64,000 bases of DNA from G963667075 sp963667075 (GTDB taxonomy: Bacteria > Pseudomonadota > Alphaproteobacteria > Micavibrionales > Micavibrionaceae): NCBI GenBank assembly GCA_963667075.1, contig OY762938.1, positions 682,001-746,000 of the forward strand, given 5' to 3'. A program made the position numbers and the translations under genes. Below are positions 52,599 through 62,491 of this stretch, piece after piece. The notes under the pieces were generated by a model. That model saw only the letters and a program-made list of their open reading frames with translations, searched no databases and had not been told where the DNA came from. Position 1 is the stretch's first letter, and every line of letters starts with the position of its first letter.

Positions 52599-52949
52599 TC
52601 AGTACATTGTTGTCAGGATCACCTCAATATTAGTATATTCCTTTTTCAACTCTTCCAGTTTTTCTTTTGCTCCTTCTATTTTATTTTCTCTCCCCATTAT
52701 TTCGAGTTCCTTTGCCATATCAGAAAAGCGCAAAGCACCAACCTGCCCACTTACTGACTTAAGAGAGTGCGCTGACTCCTCAATAGTTTCCGCATCCTGA
52801 CTAGCAATAGCCTCCTCGATTTTTTGCATATAATCTACAGCATCCTTTCTTGTCAACTCTATGAATCTTGCCACTCTGTCGGGGGCAATAGATGCCATAC
52901 TTTCAAGGAAAGTTGGATCAAATCCATTCATATCCGGTTCTTTTTGCAT
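52599..52949 (-). CDS. Hpt-domain phosphotransfer protein
   Basis: 116-residue single-domain histidine phosphotransfer protein. The phosphorylated histidine is in ESAHSLKSVSGQVGALRFSDMAKELE, the standard Hpt motif H-S-L-K-(G/S). The helix pattern is right for a four-helix bundle. The frame opens at 52994, but ATG 52949 has AGGAGA seven bases before it. It starts 22 bases after the hybrid kinase stop, so the pair forms a phosphorelay; the final response regulator is not in the window. It is likely to receive phosphate from the REC domain of the kinase. Confidence 0.88.
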   Translation of the reverse strand: MQKEPDMNGFDPTFLESMASIAPDRVARFIELTRKDAVDYMQKIEEAIASQDAETIEESAHSLKSVSGQVGALRFSDMAKELEIMGRENKIEGAKEKLEELKKEYTNIEVILTTMY

Positions 52950-52971
52950 TCTGCTTTCTCCTGATAGTTTT

Positions 52972-55830
52972 TTAATTTTCGGCTGAATCTTCAAGGTCTA
53001 CATCTATATCTGGCATACTTGTATTACCATCGTGTCCCATACCTTTGGCCACATCAACTGCATTTTTTCTATGAGATACTGTAAGCCATTTTTTTACTGC
53101 CGCAAAAAGATCTTCATACTTTAGGGGCTTTGAAATAAAATCATCCATACCGACTTGAAAACAGTGATCCTGTTCTTCCTGAAAAGCATGTGCCGTCAAT
53201 GCAATAATCGGCGTTTTCCTGATATGCTCTCTTCTTTCTTTCTTACGCCATATTTCCGTTGCTTCCAGACCATTCATAACAGGCATGTTACAATCCATAA
53301 AAACAAGCCCATATGTGTTTTTCCCAAGCTTTTCGAGTGCCTCTTCTCCATTTGCCGCAACATCCACTTCACAGCCAAGCTGTTCTAGCATATCTCCGAT
53401 AATAAACTGATTGGCCAGAACATCCTCAACAAGCAGTACTTGTCCTTGGGATTTTTCCTCTTTTCCTTGCCTTGATCTGGTTTCCTGAATGGTTAGATCT
53501 TCCTCTGACGCATAAAATAAAGGAATTTCAAACCAGAAAACAGACCCTTTGCCTTCATCACTATCCAGGCCGATTTTACCATTCATCAAATTGACAAGAG
53601 AGTAAGAGATAGCCAGACCAAGCCCTGTGCCTTTGGATTGCTCTTTTGTGCCTTCTACCTGTACAAATTTTTTAAAAACGGCTTCTTGTAAATCCTTGGA
53701 AATACCAGCACCAGTGTCTTTAACAGCACATCTTAATAAAAAGTCATTTTTTTTGCGTGTTGGAATGGACAAGCCTATGGTTATTGTGCCTTCCGTCGTA
53801 TATTTAACCGCATTACTGACAAGATTGATAATAACCTGTCTGATACGCACTTTATCCCCAACAGCAAAAGGAACAATATCGCCCTCCTCTTCAATTTTAA
53901 GGTTCAGGCCTTTTGCCTGAGCCTGTGAGAGGAAAAGGGTCCTTATACCGGACAATAAAGATCTTAAATCAAACGGCGTAAAGGAAAGCTCCATCTTTCC
54001 CGCTTCTATTTTAGAGTAATCAAGAACATCGTTCAGAATGTGCAGAAGCATGTCACCAGATTCTGAAATCGTATCAACGTATTTGTTTTGCCGGTTCGTC
54101 ATTTTTGTTCTTTCCAGCAGACTCGTTGTGGCAATAATACCGTTTAGCGGCGTTCTGATTTCGTGGCTCATATTAGCCAGAAACTGACTTTTTGCCTGCG
54201 TTGCCGTTTCGGCCCGTTTTATAGCCTGTTCGAGATCACTGGCATATTGTTTCAGCTTTATTTCATTCCGTTTCTCGCTTGCAATATCCGTGTTTGAACC
54301 GGCCATGCGCACAACCTTCCCGGTTCCATCTTTTTGTGCGCCACCCTTAAACCGAAAATAGCTATATTTTCCTTCTTTATTTTTTATTCTGTATTCAATT
54401 GAAAAAGAGTCGCCCGATCTCATATGTTCTTCAATGGTTTTATCAAGACGCCCTATATCCTCAGGATGAACCCGTGCCCTTAATGCATCAAAAGTCTTGG
54501 GAAACATCATGTCATCTCTTTTGTACCCCAGAAGACTCTTAAATCTCTGCGAGAAGAAAGCTTCGTCTGTTTTTAAATTCCACTCCCACAAACCATCCGT
54601 CGTAGTTTCAACAGCCAGAGCCAGACGATTTTCACTTTCGGTTAGTGCATCGACAGCCTTTTCAGCCTCTTCTTTCGCTTTGGCCAGTTGACTTTCCGCA
54701 ATTTTCCTTAATGTAATATCATAAAAGATCCCGGACGCTTTCTTTAGTCCTTGCGAATCCGTTGTCACCTGCCCCCTTGTCGACACCCATATATACTTAC
54801 CGGCATAATCTTTTATGCGGAGCTCAAGATCTATCGTGCCCTCTGTATCAAAAGCCTCTTCCAGTTTCTTACGTAATTTTTTGGCATCTTCATTATGTAT
54901 GCGCTGAAACAGGTCCTTACTTCTTCTGGGCAAAGATTTGTTGCTTTCCACACCGAACAAAACGCTTGAATAGCCTGCCCAGGTAATTTCGTCCTGTGAC
55001 AAATCCCATGTCCACACAGATATAGAAGCCCCAGAGACAGCCAGTTCATATCTTTCCTGACTCTTGGCCAGTGTTTTTAGTGTACCACCCAACTCCATAA
55101 GCATTTTGTTCAAGGCATTTCCAATCATACCGATTTCATCTTCACCGGTCACAGGCACAAAAGCAGACGTATCCCCCGTTAATCTTTTTGAAATAACGTC
55201 CGTAATCTGTTCCAACGGTAAAAGAAAATGCTCTCTGAGCTGAAAGAAAATAGCCAAACCAAGAACAAACACAATTAAGGCGATCAAACCCACCAACTCA
55301 ACATATTCCTTAACCAGATCATTCCAGAACTTTGATGTTTTAACCCTTAATATAAGCTGGGCCGAAATAATGCGTTTTTCCTTTTTGATCAAAAACGGCG
55401 TACTGATATAGACAAAACCAAGATCTGAAGACCAGCTAAACTGTGCCTCCTTAATATCTAAAGGAAAGGAAAAGCTGGGGCGCGGACTCATACCTGCGAT
55501 ATCTTCAACTTTTGTGCCAATAAGCTCTTCTTCACTACTGTGAAACACTTCGCCATTATCGAGATCCTGAAACAGGAAAAAAATGTCGTCAACTTTCACT
55601 TTTTCCTTAAAGACCGCCATAATAAAAGACGTCATATACGATGGATTAAACTCCTGAACATTAACCGGACTTAATACAGACGCGATAGAATTCGCTGTTG
55701 ATTCTATGGTTCTTCTGTAATTCCTCACGGATAAGGAGTATTGAGCAACCGAGATGCACAATATTGATACAAAAAGGATTATGCTCAAAGACATAATCAC
55801 CCTAAAACGCAAAGATTTTTTATAAAACAT
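52972..55830 (-). CDS. hybrid sensor histidine kinase with two PAS domains
   Basis: 952 residues. Membrane helix at about 12-31, extracytoplasmic sensor to about 175 (SVLSPVNVQEFNPSYMTSFI...), second helix about 178-198, HAMP (EQITDVISKRLTGDTS), two PAS_3 domains (about 265-380 and 400-520). HisKA phosphoacceptor in FLANMSHEIRTPLNGI, ATPase with INLVSNAVKYTTEG and DTGAGI, then a receiver domain QVLLVEDVLANQFIIGDMLEQLG with the aspartate in LVFMDCNMPVMNG. It signals through the Hpt protein next door. It sits upstream of the fimbrial genes, so control of adhesion is a reasonable guess, unproven. Confidence 0.93.
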   Translation of the reverse strand: MFYKKSLRFRVIMSLSIILFVSILCISVAQYSLSVRNYRRTIESTANSIASVLSPVNVQEFNPSYMTSFIMAVFKEKVKVDDIFFLFQDLDNGEVFHSSEEELIGTKVEDIAGMSPRPSFSFPLDIKEAQFSWSSDLGFVYISTPFLIKKEKRIISAQLILRVKTSKFWNDLVKEYVELVGLIALIVFVLGLAIFFQLREHFLLPLEQITDVISKRLTGDTSAFVPVTGEDEIGMIGNALNKMLMELGGTLKTLAKSQERYELAVSGASISVWTWDLSQDEITWAGYSSVLFGVESNKSLPRRSKDLFQRIHNEDAKKLRKKLEEAFDTEGTIDLELRIKDYAGKYIWVSTRGQVTTDSQGLKKASGIFYDITLRKIAESQLAKAKEEAEKAVDALTESENRLALAVETTTDGLWEWNLKTDEAFFSQRFKSLLGYKRDDMMFPKTFDALRARVHPEDIGRLDKTIEEHMRSGDSFSIEYRIKNKEGKYSYFRFKGGAQKDGTGKVVRMAGSNTDIASEKRNEIKLKQYASDLEQAIKRAETATQAKSQFLANMSHEIRTPLNGIIATTSLLERTKMTNRQNKYVDTISESGDMLLHILNDVLDYSKIEAGKMELSFTPFDLRSLLSGIRTLFLSQAQAKGLNLKIEEEGDIVPFAVGDKVRIRQVIINLVSNAVKYTTEGTITIGLSIPTRKKNDFLLRCAVKDTGAGISKDLQEAVFKKFVQVEGTKEQSKGTGLGLAISYSLVNLMNGKIGLDSDEGKGSVFWFEIPLFYASEEDLTIQETRSRQGKEEKSQGQVLLVEDVLANQFIIGDMLEQLGCEVDVAANGEEALEKLGKNTYGLVFMDCNMPVMNGLEATEIWRKKERREHIRKTPIIALTAHAFQEEQDHCFQVGMDDFISKPLKYEDLFAAVKKWLTVSHRKNAVDVAKGMGHDGNTSMPDIDVDLEDSAEN

Positions 55831-56025
55831 CTTCGATCATAAACGTTATTGTTCCCTACAAATGTGATCATATCAGCTTAACGTACTTAGTAAAACTCTA
55901 GAAAATTGTTTAGCCTTTTCATTTTGTCAGAAAGTAGAAAAAAGACTTTGAATATGACGTCCGGCGGCGTAACGTGAAAAAGTTTCTAACAATGTAAATA
56001 AGGATATAAAGAGGGTACAGTTTTA

Positions 56026-59000
56026 ATGTCACGCAAAATGGATTCTGATTCTTCCGATAAGAGCAAAAAAACAAAAGATTCAGCTCTTTTTAAAAATTTT
56101 CTATCGCAATTTTATGCACAACTGCCCGAGGATGATTTACGGCTGCTGCAAGATCACCGGATAAACGACATAGCCCGGACACACTGGGATATGACTAAAA
56201 AAAGGGAATATGACGCTTGTGAAATCCTGATATCCAATCCTAAAGATAAATCACTCTCACAAGGAACAATCATTGATATCGTAAGCGAAAACATGTCATT
56301 CCTGGTTGATTCTGTTGCAGCAAAACTAACCGACAAGAACTACATCATAGACCTTCTTTTGCACCCTGTGCTTTACATTACAAAAAAAGACGGAAAAACC
56401 ATATCGAACATCTCCAGAAATTCAGGTCATTTATCTTACGGAGAATCACATCTCCATATTCACCTGAATCGTATTATTCCAACGCCTCTTCATGAAGAAC
56501 TCAAAAACAGCCTGCTCGACGTGCTGGCAGATGTCCGTCATGCCACAAGAGACTGGATCCCGATGAGAGAAAAGCTGCGTGATGTACAAAGTGACTTAAG
56601 TAAAGCCTCCACAGAACGGACAGATTTTGAAGTAGAAGAATATCTTGAATTTCTGGATTTCCTGTACAGAGACACCTTTACCTTATTAGGATATCGCGAA
56701 TACCGTTTTACACATAAGGACGGAAAAATTATTAGCGAGGCGGTTAAAGAAAGCGGCCTGGGTATTCTCTCAGATCATGAGCGTGCAGTCTATGTAAATG
56801 ACGACCGCGACCATCTGAACCAGAAACAACAAAAAAAGCGTCTGACCTTACCGCCAGTCAGCGTATCAAAGGTCAACAAGAAATCTCTTGTACACCGCAG
56901 CGTGCCAATGGATGCTGTGGCCATAAAGCTTTATGATCAAGACGGTAACATAAAAGGAGAATCCGTATTCGTAGGCTTGTTCACTTCTGTGATTTACTCA
57001 AGAAGTATTACACAAGTCCCCTACCTCCGTATGAAAGCAAATCGTGTATTGCACTTGTCCGGCTTTGATAAAGGGGATCATAATTACAAAGCCTTACGCC
57101 ACATTCTTGAAAAATATCCAAGAGATGAGCTGTTCCAAACCGGTACAAAGCCTTTGAGCAAAACGTGCCTTGGCATTCTGCGTCTTCAGGAAAGGCACAG
57201 AATCGCTCTTTACACACGCCGGGATCCTTTTGACCGTTATATTTCGTGTTTAACCTATATTCCAAGAGAGCGTTTTGACAGCCATCTGCGGAAAAAATTT
57301 CAAGTCATTCTGGAAGAAGAATTAAAGGGGAAATGTACAAATTATTCATCCTCCATCGATGAATCGCCACTCGCCCGCGTGCTCTTTACGATCAAAATTG
57401 ATCAAAAAAATGCACAAACCATTAACGAAAAAAATCCAGCCATTGAAAAAAGGCTGCAGGAAGCCGGTAAAGACTGGATCGAACATCTCGCCATGTCTTT
57501 ACACAACACAATCGGCGATGAAGAAAATGCTGTGACCCTGCTAAAACGATATGGCGATGTCTTTCCGATCAGCTATCAGGAGGATTATCACCCTAAACAA
57601 GCCGTTTGTGATATTGAAAAACTGGAAGAGGTCAGACACAACGGAGAGATAAAAATAGATCTTCACCGTTCCCGTTTTGTGGAAGAAAATCAACTCCAGT
57701 TAAAGCTTTTTAGTCCTGGTTCTCCCATTCCGCTTTCTGAAATTCTGCCCGTTCTGGAGAATACTGGCCTTAATGTTATTTCAGAACATCCCTACAAAAT
57801 AGTACCGGCCGATACCGATACGCCTATATGGATTCATGACTTCTTAATGTCCTTGAAGCGCAATGTAGATTCGCTTGATATTGAAAAAATCAAAGCACCT
57901 TTTGAAGAAGCATTATCGTGTATCTGGAAAAAGAAACTCGAAAACGCAGGGTTAAACCGGCTTGTTTTAACTGCCGGTATGGACTGGAGAGATGTTACGA
58001 TTCTGCGCGCCTACCTTAAATTTATGCGCCAGATGCGCTTCCCATACAGCGGGACTTATATGGAACAGGCCGTAACAGAAAACCCTAAAATTGCTGCGCT
58101 CCTCGTTAAATTGTTCAAGAGCCATCACAATCCTGCTGCAGGAAACAAGGCACAGTCTCAGGCAGCCGCCTGTGCCATTGCCATAGATCAGGCCCTTGAA
58201 GAGGTTTTATCACTTGATCAGGACCGGATACTACGCTCGTTGCTCTCCCTGATTGAAGCCACAATGCGCACCAATTTTTACCAAACCGGTGAAAATAATG
58301 AACCCAAATCATATTTGTCTATCAAGCTGAAAAGCAGCCTGATTGATGCCCTGCCCGATCCTAAGCCTTTTATGGAGATTTTTGTTTATTCTCCGCGTGT
58401 TGAAGGCGTCCATCTGCGCGGCGATAAAATTGCACGCGGCGGACTCCGGTGGTCGGACCGTAACGATGATTTCCGCACAGAGGTTCTGGGCCTTATGAAG
58501 GCTCAAATGGTTAAAAATGCGGTTATCGTTCCCATGGGATCCAAAGGCGGGTTCGTTGTCAAAAATCCACCAAAAACCGGTGGGCGTGAAGCCTTTCTGG
58601 AAGAAGGGATCGCCTGTTACAAGACGTTTATTCGCGGTCTTCTTGATATTACAGATAATAGAAAAGGCGATGAAATCGTGCCACCTGAAAATGTTATGAG
58701 AAGAGACGGTGATGATCCTTACCTTGTCGTCGCCGCTGACAAAGGAACAGCCACATTTTCCGACATCGCAAACGGCCTCGCAAAAGAATATGGTTTCTGG
58801 CTCGGTGATGCTTTTGCCTCTGGCGGTTCTGCCGGTTATGACCACAAAAAGATGGGTATTACCGCACGCGGCGCATGGGAATCCGTCAAACGGCATTTCC
58901 GCGAATTGGGACATGATATTCAAAAGCAGCCTTTTGACGTCATTGGTGTTGGTGATATGGGCGGCGATGTTTTCGGTAACGCTATGATTCTGTCCAAACA

Positions 59001-60858
59001 GATTCGTCTTATCGGCGCCTTTAATCATCTGCACATCTTTTGTGACCCCGATCCAGACCCGGCCAAGACATGGGAAGAAAGAGAACGTCTTTTCAACAGT
59101 GTAAAAGGATGGGACGAGTACAACACCAAGCTACTATCCAAAGGAGGACGTATTTATAACCGTTCAGACAAAAGTCTGGAACTGACACCCGAAATCTGCA
59201 AACGCTTTAACATCAAAGAGAAAAAACTCTCACCAAGCGATCTTATCTGCGCCATGCTGAAAGCCAAAACAGATCTCTTATGGTTTGGTGGCATTGGCTC
59301 CTACATCAAGGCTTCGGATGAAACAGATGCAGATGTCGGTGACAAAGCTAATGATGCCTTACGCATTGATGCCTGTGAAACCGGTGCCCGCGTTATCGGT
59401 GAAGGTGCCAACCTTGGTATTACACATAGAGGACGTATCGAATTTGCACAACATGGCGGTTCCGTTAATGCGGACTTCATTGATAATTCGGGTGGCGTGA
59501 ACTCTTCCGATGCGGAGGTTAACATCAAGATCCTCTTAAACGATGTCATGAGCAGTAAAGAAAACAGCCTGACTGAGAAAAAGAGAAACACGCTGCTTGA
59601 AAGCATGACAAATGAGATCGCTGATCTGGTTTTGCGTAATAATTACCAACAATCACAGGCTATCAGCCTCATGCAAATCAATGCGGAAGAAGATCTGCCC
59701 GTCTACGCGTCTTTTATCAACCATCTCGAAAGAAACGGTGTTCTGGAAAGATCTCTGGAAAATCTTCCAGATGAAAAAGAGATTGAAAAACGCGCGCTAT
59801 CCGGGCATGGCCTGACAAGACCGGAACTCAGCACGCTTGTGGCATATGCAAAAATTACGTTAACAAAGGATCTGCTTAACTCCGATATCCCTGATATCCC
59901 GGAAATGACCAACTGGCTCTTTTCCTATTTTCCTACCCCCCTTCGCAAGAAGTACGAAACAGAAATTCTGCGCCACCGCCTACGCAGGGAGATCATTTCA
60001 ACAGATATTGCGAACAACATCGTTAACCGTATGGGGGCCACGTTTGTCATGTCTACCATGGAAAAAACGGGCGCAAGATGCGCGGATGTCGTGCGTGCTT
60101 TCCTTGTCGTACAGGAAACCTTTGGTCTTAATTCCCTATGGAAGGAAATCGAATCTCTTGATAACATCGTACCGGCGCAATTACAGCTCGTGGCCTTAAA
60201 TGATATCGCAATGCTTGTTGAACGGGAAATGAACTGGTTCTTATCCCGATTGGGCCGGGACATCAATATTGTTAAGGATTCAGCAAAATACAAGGAAGGG
60301 GTTGAAGACCTTAAAACATTCCTTGATGACATTCTTACTGAAGATGTTGCTGCACATGTTCTAAAAAGAAAAACGATTGGCATACAGCAAGGGCTTCCAG
60401 AGGCTTTATCGGCGTCTATTGCTGTTTTGCCTGTCCTGGGTGCCTCGTGTGATATTATCCGTATTTCCACAGAGCAGGATATTTCCCTCAAAAACACAAC
60501 TGTTACGTATTTTGAACTCGGAGACTATTTCCATCTTGACTGGTTGCGCACACAAGCCAGTAGCATGCCGGTCGAAGATGTCTGGGGTGACACGGCTATA
60601 GAAGGCCTGATCGACCAGCTATACAAATGCCAGGCGTCTCTTACCGTTCGTATTTTGCAGGATATGAACAGCTTTGTAAGTGATAAGAAAGAAGTAGAAC
60701 CCGGTATTGTGAAGAAATGGGTCGATATGTATGCCCATAAAGCGCAACCTCTGGAAGCACTTCTGGGCAGCATGAAACGAGCTTCGGCTGTTGACATCAA
60801 CATGCTGGTTATCGCTGAACAAAGGTTAAGAGCCCTTTTAGACCCTGAGTCTGCATAA
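56026..60858 (+). CDS. gdhB: NAD-specific glutamate dehydrogenase, 180-kDa class
   Basis: Oxidative deamination of glutamate to 2-oxoglutarate, feeding carbon into the TCA cycle. The 1610-residue length and domain order match the large GDH of proteobacteria: N-terminal ACT-like regulatory region about 1-600, then the catalytic core. Conserved catalytic text LMKAQMVKNAVIVPMGSKGGFVVKNP (near residues 822-845, read in parts), GGLRWSDRNDDFRTEV, and the NAD-binding FASGGSAGYDHKKMGITARGAWESVK region. GVGDMGGDVFGN is also diagnostic. ATG 56026 follows GAGGG at ten bases. A strong hairpin follows the stop. In some species this enzyme is controlled by arginine or aspartate; nothing here shows that. 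Confidence 0.97.
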   Translation: MSRKMDSDSSDKSKKTKDSALFKNFLSQFYAQLPEDDLRLLQDHRINDIARTHWDMTKKREYDACEILISNPKDKSLSQGTIIDIVSENMSFLVDSVAAKLTDKNYIIDLLLHPVLYITKKDGKTISNISRNSGHLSYGESHLHIHLNRIIPTPLHEELKNSLLDVLADVRHATRDWIPMREKLRDVQSDLSKASTERTDFEVEEYLEFLDFLYRDTFTLLGYREYRFTHKDGKIISEAVKESGLGILSDHERAVYVNDDRDHLNQKQQKKRLTLPPVSVSKVNKKSLVHRSVPMDAVAIKLYDQDGNIKGESVFVGLFTSVIYSRSITQVPYLRMKANRVLHLSGFDKGDHNYKALRHILEKYPRDELFQTGTKPLSKTCLGILRLQERHRIALYTRRDPFDRYISCLTYIPRERFDSHLRKKFQVILEEELKGKCTNYSSSIDESPLARVLFTIKIDQKNAQTINEKNPAIEKRLQEAGKDWIEHLAMSLHNTIGDEENAVTLLKRYGDVFPISYQEDYHPKQAVCDIEKLEEVRHNGEIKIDLHRSRFVEENQLQLKLFSPGSPIPLSEILPVLENTGLNVISEHPYKIVPADTDTPIWIHDFLMSLKRNVDSLDIEKIKAPFEEALSCIWKKKLENAGLNRLVLTAGMDWRDVTILRAYLKFMRQMRFPYSGTYMEQAVTENPKIAALLVKLFKSHHNPAAGNKAQSQAAACAIAIDQALEEVLSLDQDRILRSLLSLIEATMRTNFYQTGENNEPKSYLSIKLKSSLIDALPDPKPFMEIFVYSPRVEGVHLRGDKIARGGLRWSDRNDDFRTEVLGLMKAQMVKNAVIVPMGSKGGFVVKNPPKTGGREAFLEEGIACYKTFIRGLLDITDNRKGDEIVPPENVMRRDGDDPYLVVAADKGTATFSDIANGLAKEYGFWLGDAFASGGSAGYDHKKMGITARGAWESVKRHFRELGHDIQKQPFDVIGVGDMGGDVFGNAMILSKQIRLIGAFNHLHIFCDPDPDPAKTWEERERLFNSVKGWDEYNTKLLSKGGRIYNRSDKSLELTPEICKRFNIKEKKLSPSDLICAMLKAKTDLLWFGGIGSYIKASDETDADVGDKANDALRIDACETGARVIGEGANLGITHRGRIEFAQHGGSVNADFIDNSGGVNSSDAEVNIKILLNDVMSSKENSLTEKKRNTLLESMTNEIADLVLRNNYQQSQAISLMQINAEEDLPVYASFINHLERNGVLERSLENLPDEKEIEKRALSGHGLTRPELSTLVAYAKITLTKDLLNSDIPDIPEMTNWLFSYFPTPLRKKYETEILRHRLRREIISTDIANNIVNRMGATFVMSTMEKTGARCADVVRAFLVVQETFGLNSLWKEIESLDNIVPAQLQLVALNDIAMLVEREMNWFLSRLGRDINIVKDSAKYKEGVEDLKTFLDDILTEDVAAHVLKRKTIGIQQGLPEALSASIAVLPVLGASCDIIRISTEQDISLKNTTVTYFELGDYFHLDWLRTQASSMPVEDVWGDTAIEGLIDQLYKCQASLTVRILQDMNSFVSDKKEVEPGIVKKWVDMYAHKAQPLEALLGSMKRASAVDINMLVIAEQRLRALLDPESA

Positions 60859-60889
60859 CGTCTGACTTAAAATAAATATATAAGGACAG

Positions 60890-60923
60890 CCCCCATATGG
60901 CATTAAATATGCCACAATGGGGG
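60890..60923 (+). terminator. strong hairpin downstream of glutamate dehydrogenase
   Basis: CCCCCAT-A-TGGCAT (60890-60903) and ATGCCA-CA-ATGGGGG (60909-60923) pair over 13 base pairs with one small bulge and a five-base loop, followed by TTATTTG. The GC-rich stem is a good terminator even though the T-run is short. The rest of the 186-base gap to the next gene shows no other feature. Confidence 0.7.
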
Positions 60924-61044
60924 TTATTTGCTTGCACCAGTTTCATGGCAGGTGTAATACCGCCAGTCCAGATTCGTAATCTTATCCGCGGTATGAGCAT
61001 TAAAAAATAATGCCGGGTGTTTCATAAATAAGGAGAAGAACAAT

Positions 61045-62337
61045 ATGCCAACACCAATCGCTATAGATTTTGGCACATCAAATTCCGCTGTCGGCACAAT
61101 AAAGGACGGAAAGCCTCATCTGATTCAGATAGAGGGGAATAATGCAACCATTCCAAGTGCAATCTTTTTTGATACTGAAGATAATGTAACGCGCTTTGGC
61201 AATGAAGCGGTTTCCTATTACATTGAAGGCTGTGAAGGGCGCCTGTTACGCTCTTTGAAAAGTATACTCGGCAGTTCCTTGATTGATGATGCGACACTTG
61301 TCGATAACAGGAATATCAAGTTCAGGGATATTATAGCTATTTTCGTGAAATATCTAAAAAATGAGGCAGAAAAAGTCACGGGACAACGCGCACAGGATGT
61401 TGTTCTGGGACGCCCGGTTCGTTTTGTCGATCATGATGATAAGGCCGATATTTTTGCACAAGATAGTCTGGAATTGATCGCAAAACAGGTCGGATTCAAG
61501 AATGTTGAATTTCAGTATGAACCCATTGCGGCAGCCCTTGATTATGAGCAATCCGTTCAAAAGGAAGAACTGGCTCTGATTGTCGATATAGGCGGCGGAA
61601 CATCCGATTTTTCTATTGTACGGGTATCACCAGATAGAAGAGAAAAGAATGATCGAAAAGAGGATATTCTGGCCAACACTGGTGTACATGTTGGCGGAAC
61701 GGATTTTGATCGGGTCCTAAGCCTTGAACAAGTGATGCCTCTGCTCGGGCATAAGTCCCGGATACAAGCCATGTACGATGATGAGACGCTGCTGGAAATG
61801 CCATCAAGCCTTTATCATAAACTGGCCACATGGCATGAGATTGTCTTTCTTTATAATTACAAAACATTGCAATCAGCAAAAGAGCTCCTTTATCGTTCGG
61901 AAAATCCTGAATTGATAAAGAGACTGGTAAAAGTACTGGATAAGCAGGAAGGTCATCGACTGGCAAGTGATATAGAAAAAGCCAAGATACATCTATCAGA
62001 TGATAGTCAGGCCTCTTTCTTTCTGGATTATGCCGAACAAGGCTTAAAAGCACACGTCTTTAGAGATAAGTTTGAAGAGGATTTAAAAAGAGAAACGCGC
62101 AAAATCGTTCTCCATATCAAGGAGTGCGTAAAACAGGCCGGTGTCTCTTTTGGAGATATAACAACACTGTTTATGACAGGCGGAAGCTCCTCCATTCCTC
62201 TAGTTGCCAACGCCTGTAAAAATACTGTCCCCAATGCCCTATTGGTCAAAGGCGATAAGTTTGGAAGCGTCACAGCCGGCCTTGCACTGGATTCCAGAAA
62301 AAAATTCGGAAACGAAAAGAGACGGAACTTGGTTTAA
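61045..62337 (+). CDS. yegD: YegD-like Hsp70-family ATPase without peptide-binding domain
   Basis: 430-residue actin-fold ATPase. Phosphate-1 loop IAIDFGTSNSAVG (residues 5-17), connect-1 around EPIAAALDYEQ, phosphate-2 VDIGGGTSDFSIV (about residue 185), adenosine loop MTGGSSSIPLVANA (about 385). There is no substrate-binding domain after the ATPase, as in E. coli YegD. A long insert with coiled character lies at residues 250-330. ATG 61045 has AAGGAG ten bases upstream. Role not well known in the family. It follows gdhB after the hairpin. Confidence 0.85.
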   Translation: MPTPIAIDFGTSNSAVGTIKDGKPHLIQIEGNNATIPSAIFFDTEDNVTRFGNEAVSYYIEGCEGRLLRSLKSILGSSLIDDATLVDNRNIKFRDIIAIFVKYLKNEAEKVTGQRAQDVVLGRPVRFVDHDDKADIFAQDSLELIAKQVGFKNVEFQYEPIAAALDYEQSVQKEELALIVDIGGGTSDFSIVRVSPDRREKNDRKEDILANTGVHVGGTDFDRVLSLEQVMPLLGHKSRIQAMYDDETLLEMPSSLYHKLATWHEIVFLYNYKTLQSAKELLYRSENPELIKRLVKVLDKQEGHRLASDIEKAKIHLSDDSQASFFLDYAEQGLKAHVFRDKFEEDLKRETRKIVLHIKECVKQAGVSFGDITTLFMTGGSSSIPLVANACKNTVPNALLVKGDKFGSVTAGLALDSRKKFGNEKRRNLV

Positions 62338-62491
62338 GAATCCTTCGCGTAGTCTTGGTACAATTTAGCTATAAGAATGGTCTATTCTTAATCAAAAACA
62401 CTATATATTTAAAGAACAATAAATGAATAAGACATTTGGCGCAGTCTAGAAAATATATACCATGAAATGGTTTTAGAGAGGTTTTTCTTTG

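Noticed and set aside
58309..59034. 241-codon open frame opposite gdhB
   Set aside because: Antisense shadow of strongly conserved GDH sequence; no motif and no ribosome site.
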